From assembly GCA_039096225.1 (NCBI GenBank), contig JBBPEB010000004.1:62001-126000 (forward strand): a stretch of DNA of 64,000 bases, written 5' to 3'. This document shows positions 60,678 to 64,000 of this stretch, in pieces. Numbering within the stretch: the first letter of the stretch is position 1; the number at the start of each line of letters is the position of its first letter. Under the pieces are notes generated by a model that worked only from the letters and a program-made list of their open reading frames with translations, was not told the origin of the DNA and ran no database searches. The translations under genes and the position numbers were made by a program. Source of the stretch: Blastocystis sp. Blastoise. Its lineage: Eukaryota > Sar > Bigyra > Opalinata > Blastocystidae.

Positions 60678-62491
60678 CAACTATCACAATATATATATAT
60701 ATATATACCAATTTCTTGTTTATGTTCTGAGGGCCCAACAAGTAAACAGTTATATACCTTCTTTTTCTCTTCTTCTTCTTGATTTCTCTTAAGATTTTTA
60801 TTAATATTAATAAATAGAGGTTCAGCACCATATATATAATCACATAAGAATCGATCTTTAAAACCACCTTCATAACCTTCATTTAATTGATATATAATAT
60901 CTTTCTTAATCTTATATCGTTCATTCTTCTCATGAATACTATATTTAGGAGCAATAGGAGCGTCTATTCTAAACGTAGGTAAAATATGACTTCCTTCAAT
61001 CTCTTTAACTTCATTCATAATATCTTTATTTATAATGGTTCTCTCTATAGTGACGCACATATGAACTGTACGGTCAACAAAATAACGACCAGGTTCAGCA
61101 ACGACTTCTACACCTTCTAAGCCGTACTTCTTAACGGCAGCATGTACAATATCCGCACGTTCTTGTAACTCTGTGTTATGATCTGTACCTAAATATCCAC
61201 TCCAACCACCTCCAAGATCTAAGAATGTAGTTATATATCCATATTCACGAGCTATCTTATCTACCTATATATATATATTGTTATTGCTATTATAAATAAT
61301 ATAATAAGTGTATTCTTTTCATTATATACTATTTATTATAAATACATATATTTATGAAGAATTCCATTAATAATTAATATATATATATATAAATACATAC
61401 TTGTGCAGCAGTATGAATGGCATTATCATAAGCATATCCATCACTACAACCACTTCCCACATGGAATGACACACCGATATAACGACCATTATACTCTTTA
61501 ATAGCTGCCATAATCGCGGGAATCTCAGAAATATGAGCACCAAATTTAGAGCCAAGAGGAACAGAAGAATGACTATAAAAGAATATATAAGATTTGAATA
61601 GAATAATAGAGAATAATATGAATCATAATCAAAATAATAAAATAATATATTTAATTTTCTTTTATTTATTGTCTTTATATAACAATACATATATATATAT
61701 AATAAAATACCTATCATCAACCCAGAGTCTTATAACGAGATTATATTCAGAGAACGAGTCACCTAATAGCATATACATCTTTTCTATTTCCTCCACACAA
61801 TCAATAGTAGATGTTAATACAGAGTTCTTCTGCATAAAACGAATACCATCGGCAGACTAGAAGAAGAAGAAGAATTATTATAATGAAATAATTAAATTAT
61901 AATAACGAAATAATTAGATTCATTGAATATAATATAAATATATAGAGAAAATACTTATTAGAATAAATAAAAGAAGAATTATAGCAGTTCATTAAATAAA
62001 TATGATATAATATGAAAATATAGAAATATTATTTATAAATAATACTAATATAATAATAATAATAAATATACCTTAATAGGATTAGCATAAATAACACGAT
62101 CTTGGCCAAGACCTGTTTTAAGAACAGCACTGATCTCATAAGGACTAGCACAATCATAACACATATTAGGAAATGTTGACATAAGATGGACGATAGCTGG
62201 CTCAGGATTACACTTTACAGCATAATAAGGTTGAACATCTTTGAATGTATGGAACCATTGTTTGTATTGATCAAGAATCATACTGCAATCAATGAAATAA
62301 TAAGTACCAACAAAATCATGAGATTGAATGTAATTTCTTGTGATATCCTCAACACTAATTTGGTCATCAACAACCTCAAGAGAAACCTTTTCAGTACTAT
62401 TCAGACTATCAACAAGAAATTTATCCAATAAACACTTATCAACAGACTCAATAGAATCCACCTTAGGATAGCCAGACGTGTAACGATGCAT
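60320..62491 (-). CDS. Ornithine-decarboxylase-like protein (PLP fold III), altered active site
   Basis: Five exons (62491-62072, 61856-61711, 61572-61401, 61264-60709, 60507-60320) join in phase for 493 residues. Fold III group IV decarboxylase motifs are intact: YYAVKCNP with the PLP Lys93, HVGSGC, LDLGGG, EPGRYFV, and DWLLFKNMGAYT near the end. ODC makes putrescine from ornithine. The motif that normally carries the catalytic Cys and Asp (GPTCDS, Cys360 in mammals) reads GPSEHKQE, so both are replaced. The Asp before Tyr-Gly (CDYIYGAE) is kept. An extra charged loop of about 25 residues (NKNLKRNQEEEE) precedes that motif. It could be an ODC with another acid, another amino-acid decarboxylase, or a catalytically dead regulator like antizyme inhibitor or prozyme. 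Confidence 0.82.
60508..60708. repeat. TA microsatellite intron of the ODC-like gene
   Basis: Contains a pure TA tract of about 90 nt (roughly 60583-60672) and two shorter ones. Donor and acceptor are both parts of TA runs. Confidence 0.9.
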
Positions 62492-63033
62492 CTCCAAAAA
62501 GAAATTTCAGAAAGAAACCACCTATCGTTTAAAGAAAACCAAAAAAATGTATTTTATTCCAAAAAAAACGCATAACCCTTTTTCAGTGACGAGTCTCTCA
62601 TGAATACCACACATTAATCTACCTGAAATATGCTGAATTTATTTGAATGTTTATTGTGTTCTTTAACATTTTTTAACTTTAGAAACAATAATATAGCATA
62701 AAAAAATGCATAAAGTTTGTCTATGTGAATGTATGTGAGTTTATTTACTAGTTTAAATAAGTTAGGCTAAGAAATATATCATAAATAAACAAAACTTTAA
62801 AAAAATGTATAGATTATAGATTATGTATAAATTTCTTGAAAGAAGGGTATACATATTGATAGTTGACTTTATGATAAATCAGTAATATAATATGATCCTT
62901 TTCTTGAACAAAAAATATATATACAAATAAATATATGTAAAACTACTCAAACAGAAGAAATTTAAAAAAAAAAGTAAATAGTCAATTTTTAAATAATATA
63001 TATAAAAATTATTAGTAAATAATTATAATACAA
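62492..63033. other. Intergenic
   Basis: 5' region of the ODC-like gene and 3' region of the V-ATPase gene. No gene seen. Confidence 0.5.
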
Positions 63034-63795
63034 TTAAGGGAATTGACTATTGGTACTAAGAATAATACCTACAATAATACCATAAATACCTAAAGCACTA
63101 GCAAAAATTTGAGCAATAAGTAATTTTGAGAATAGAGCATCATTTTGAGCATGAGCTAAAGCACATGAAGAGCCACAAATACCCACAGATATACTATAGA
63201 GAATAAAAGAATTAAAATAATATTTATAAAATATTTATATGATGAACTGTTGAATGAGAAGAATAGATATATTTTGATTTATATAGAGACATATTATATA
63301 AATCATATATATATAGAATAAATAATATAGAAATTATATATATATTATGCAATCAGAATACTTATAATATATATATATATACCCACTACAAATATTGGAG
63401 AGACCAACGGTGAGACCCGAGGCAAAAATGGAGTAAGCACAGTACCATAATAAATTATAATCATATCCTTTGGGAATACCAGAAGCATTGAATGTCAGAG
63501 GTACTTTTGTCACAAGAACAACAGCAATAATAACACCATAAATGGCATTAGCTTCACAGAAAATAATACTAATCAAGTTCTTAGAACGAATACGAGGTGA
63601 CTTGACAGTAGCACCCATGAGAGAAGAAGCTGCGGTGAAAATACCCCAAGCTGCACCAATGACAGATAAGCAAAGACCACAAGCAATACCAACAAATGCA
63701 AATGTATAAGGAGATATATTAAAGAACACATCTTCCCAATTGGAATTGTGTAAATTGACGATCTTTTCAGTTGTTTCTGGAATAATAAAAGACAT
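63034..63795 (-). CDS. VMA16: V-ATPase proteolipid subunit c''
   Basis: Two exons, 63795-63383 and 63193-63034, join in phase 2 for 190 residues. A short N-terminal stretch (NWEDVFFNISPYTFAFVGIA) followed by GIFTAASSLMGATVKSPRI and NLISIIFCEANAIYGVI identifies subunit c'' of the V0 rotor rather than c. The essential proton-carrying Glu is in IIFCEANAIYG. The second hairpin, LLIAQIFASALGIYG, has Gln where many c'' proteins have a second, dispensable Glu. The protein pumps protons into vacuoles or lysosomes as part of the rotor ring, with four TM helices after an N-terminal segment. Confidence 0.9.
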
Positions 63796-64000
63796 TTCTA
63801 AAGATATTAAAGAAAATAAATATGTGAATCTTAATGAATTCAGTCAGAATTTTTGGTTTAAGAAACCTATAATCAAAAAACAACTCTATGCTGAAAAGTA
63901 TTTCAGAATTTTTTTGTTTTAAGACAAATTCATAAATGATTGAAAATGACTTAAAGAAAAAACAAAAGAAGAAAGGATTGATTCACTCTAATTTCTGTAA
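63796..64000. other. Right window edge, upstream of VMA16
   Basis: 5' flanking sequence only; nothing recognised. Confidence 0.5.

Noticed and set aside
62492-62497. Start two codons upstream of the ODC-like ATG
   Set aside because: It would need a TTG start; the ATG at 62491 is the ordinary choice for a nuclear gene.

Overview
This is a window of nuclear DNA from a very AT-rich, intron-rich unicellular eukaryote. Genes are split by many short introns that mostly run from GTATAT to ATATAG. TAA, TAG and TGA all act as stops, so ciliate-type codes are excluded. I count 24 protein-coding genes that can be assembled exon by exon on both strands; I joined exons by requiring that reading phase be kept. 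I saw no rRNA, tRNA, CRISPR array or bacterial-style operon. A [FeFe]-hydrogenase maturase (HydE-type radical SAM protein) with a mitochondrial-style leader suggests an anaerobe or microaerophile with a hydrogenosome-like organelle. At least three introns have the AT-AC ends and branch sites of the minor (U12-dependent) spliceosome. I do not assign a taxon: anaerobic protists and early-diverging fungi both remain possible.

Layout. 0.1-4.6 kb (+): a long coiled-coil protein, cut by the left window edge. 5.2-6.2 kb (-): an unrecognised acidic protein. 6.9-7.4 kb (+): TAF10. 8.0-10.5 kb (-): HydE-like. 10.9-13.2 kb (+): helical protein ending in a GOLD domain. 13.5-15.2 kb (-): secreted legumain-like C13 peptidase. 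15.9-16.9 kb (-): WKF-domain protein. 17.9-20.2 kb (+): DHHC palmitoyltransferase, followed by a small hAT-like transposon at 20.28-20.48 kb. 20.9-22.6 kb (-): LSM14/Scd6. 23.3-23.6 kb (+): small membrane protein. 23.8-24.9 kb (-): PTGES2-like protein. 25.5-27.3 kb (-): WD40-like protein. 28.0-29.7 kb (-): multi-pass acyltransferase. 31.1-32.4 kb (+): four-TM protein.

35.8-38.1 kb (-): STE20/PAK-like kinase. 38.8-40.8 kb (-): proteasome subunit Rpn6. 41.1-41.8 kb (+): membrane-anchored cystatin-like protein. 43.5-48.4 kb (-): a 1,153-residue terminal nucleotidyltransferase with CCCH, SKICH-like and C2H2 modules. 49.1-50.7 kb (-): Sec14-PH protein. 51.6-56.2 kb (+): two tandem AGT-AlkA DNA-repair fusions, the first one degenerate. 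56.7-59.7 kb (+): HGSNAT-like lysosomal acetyltransferase. 60.3-62.5 kb (-): ornithine-decarboxylase-like protein lacking the usual active-site Cys. 63.0-63.8 kb (-): V-ATPase c''.

The genes do not form one pathway. Some belong together: lysosome/vacuole functions (legumain, cystatin-like, HGSNAT, V-ATPase), mRNA control (LSM14, terminal nucleotidyltransferase, TAF10), DNA alkylation repair (AGT-AlkA pair) and protein turnover (Rpn6). Microsatellites of TA, AAT and AAAT units are concentrated in introns, and several introns are almost nothing else.
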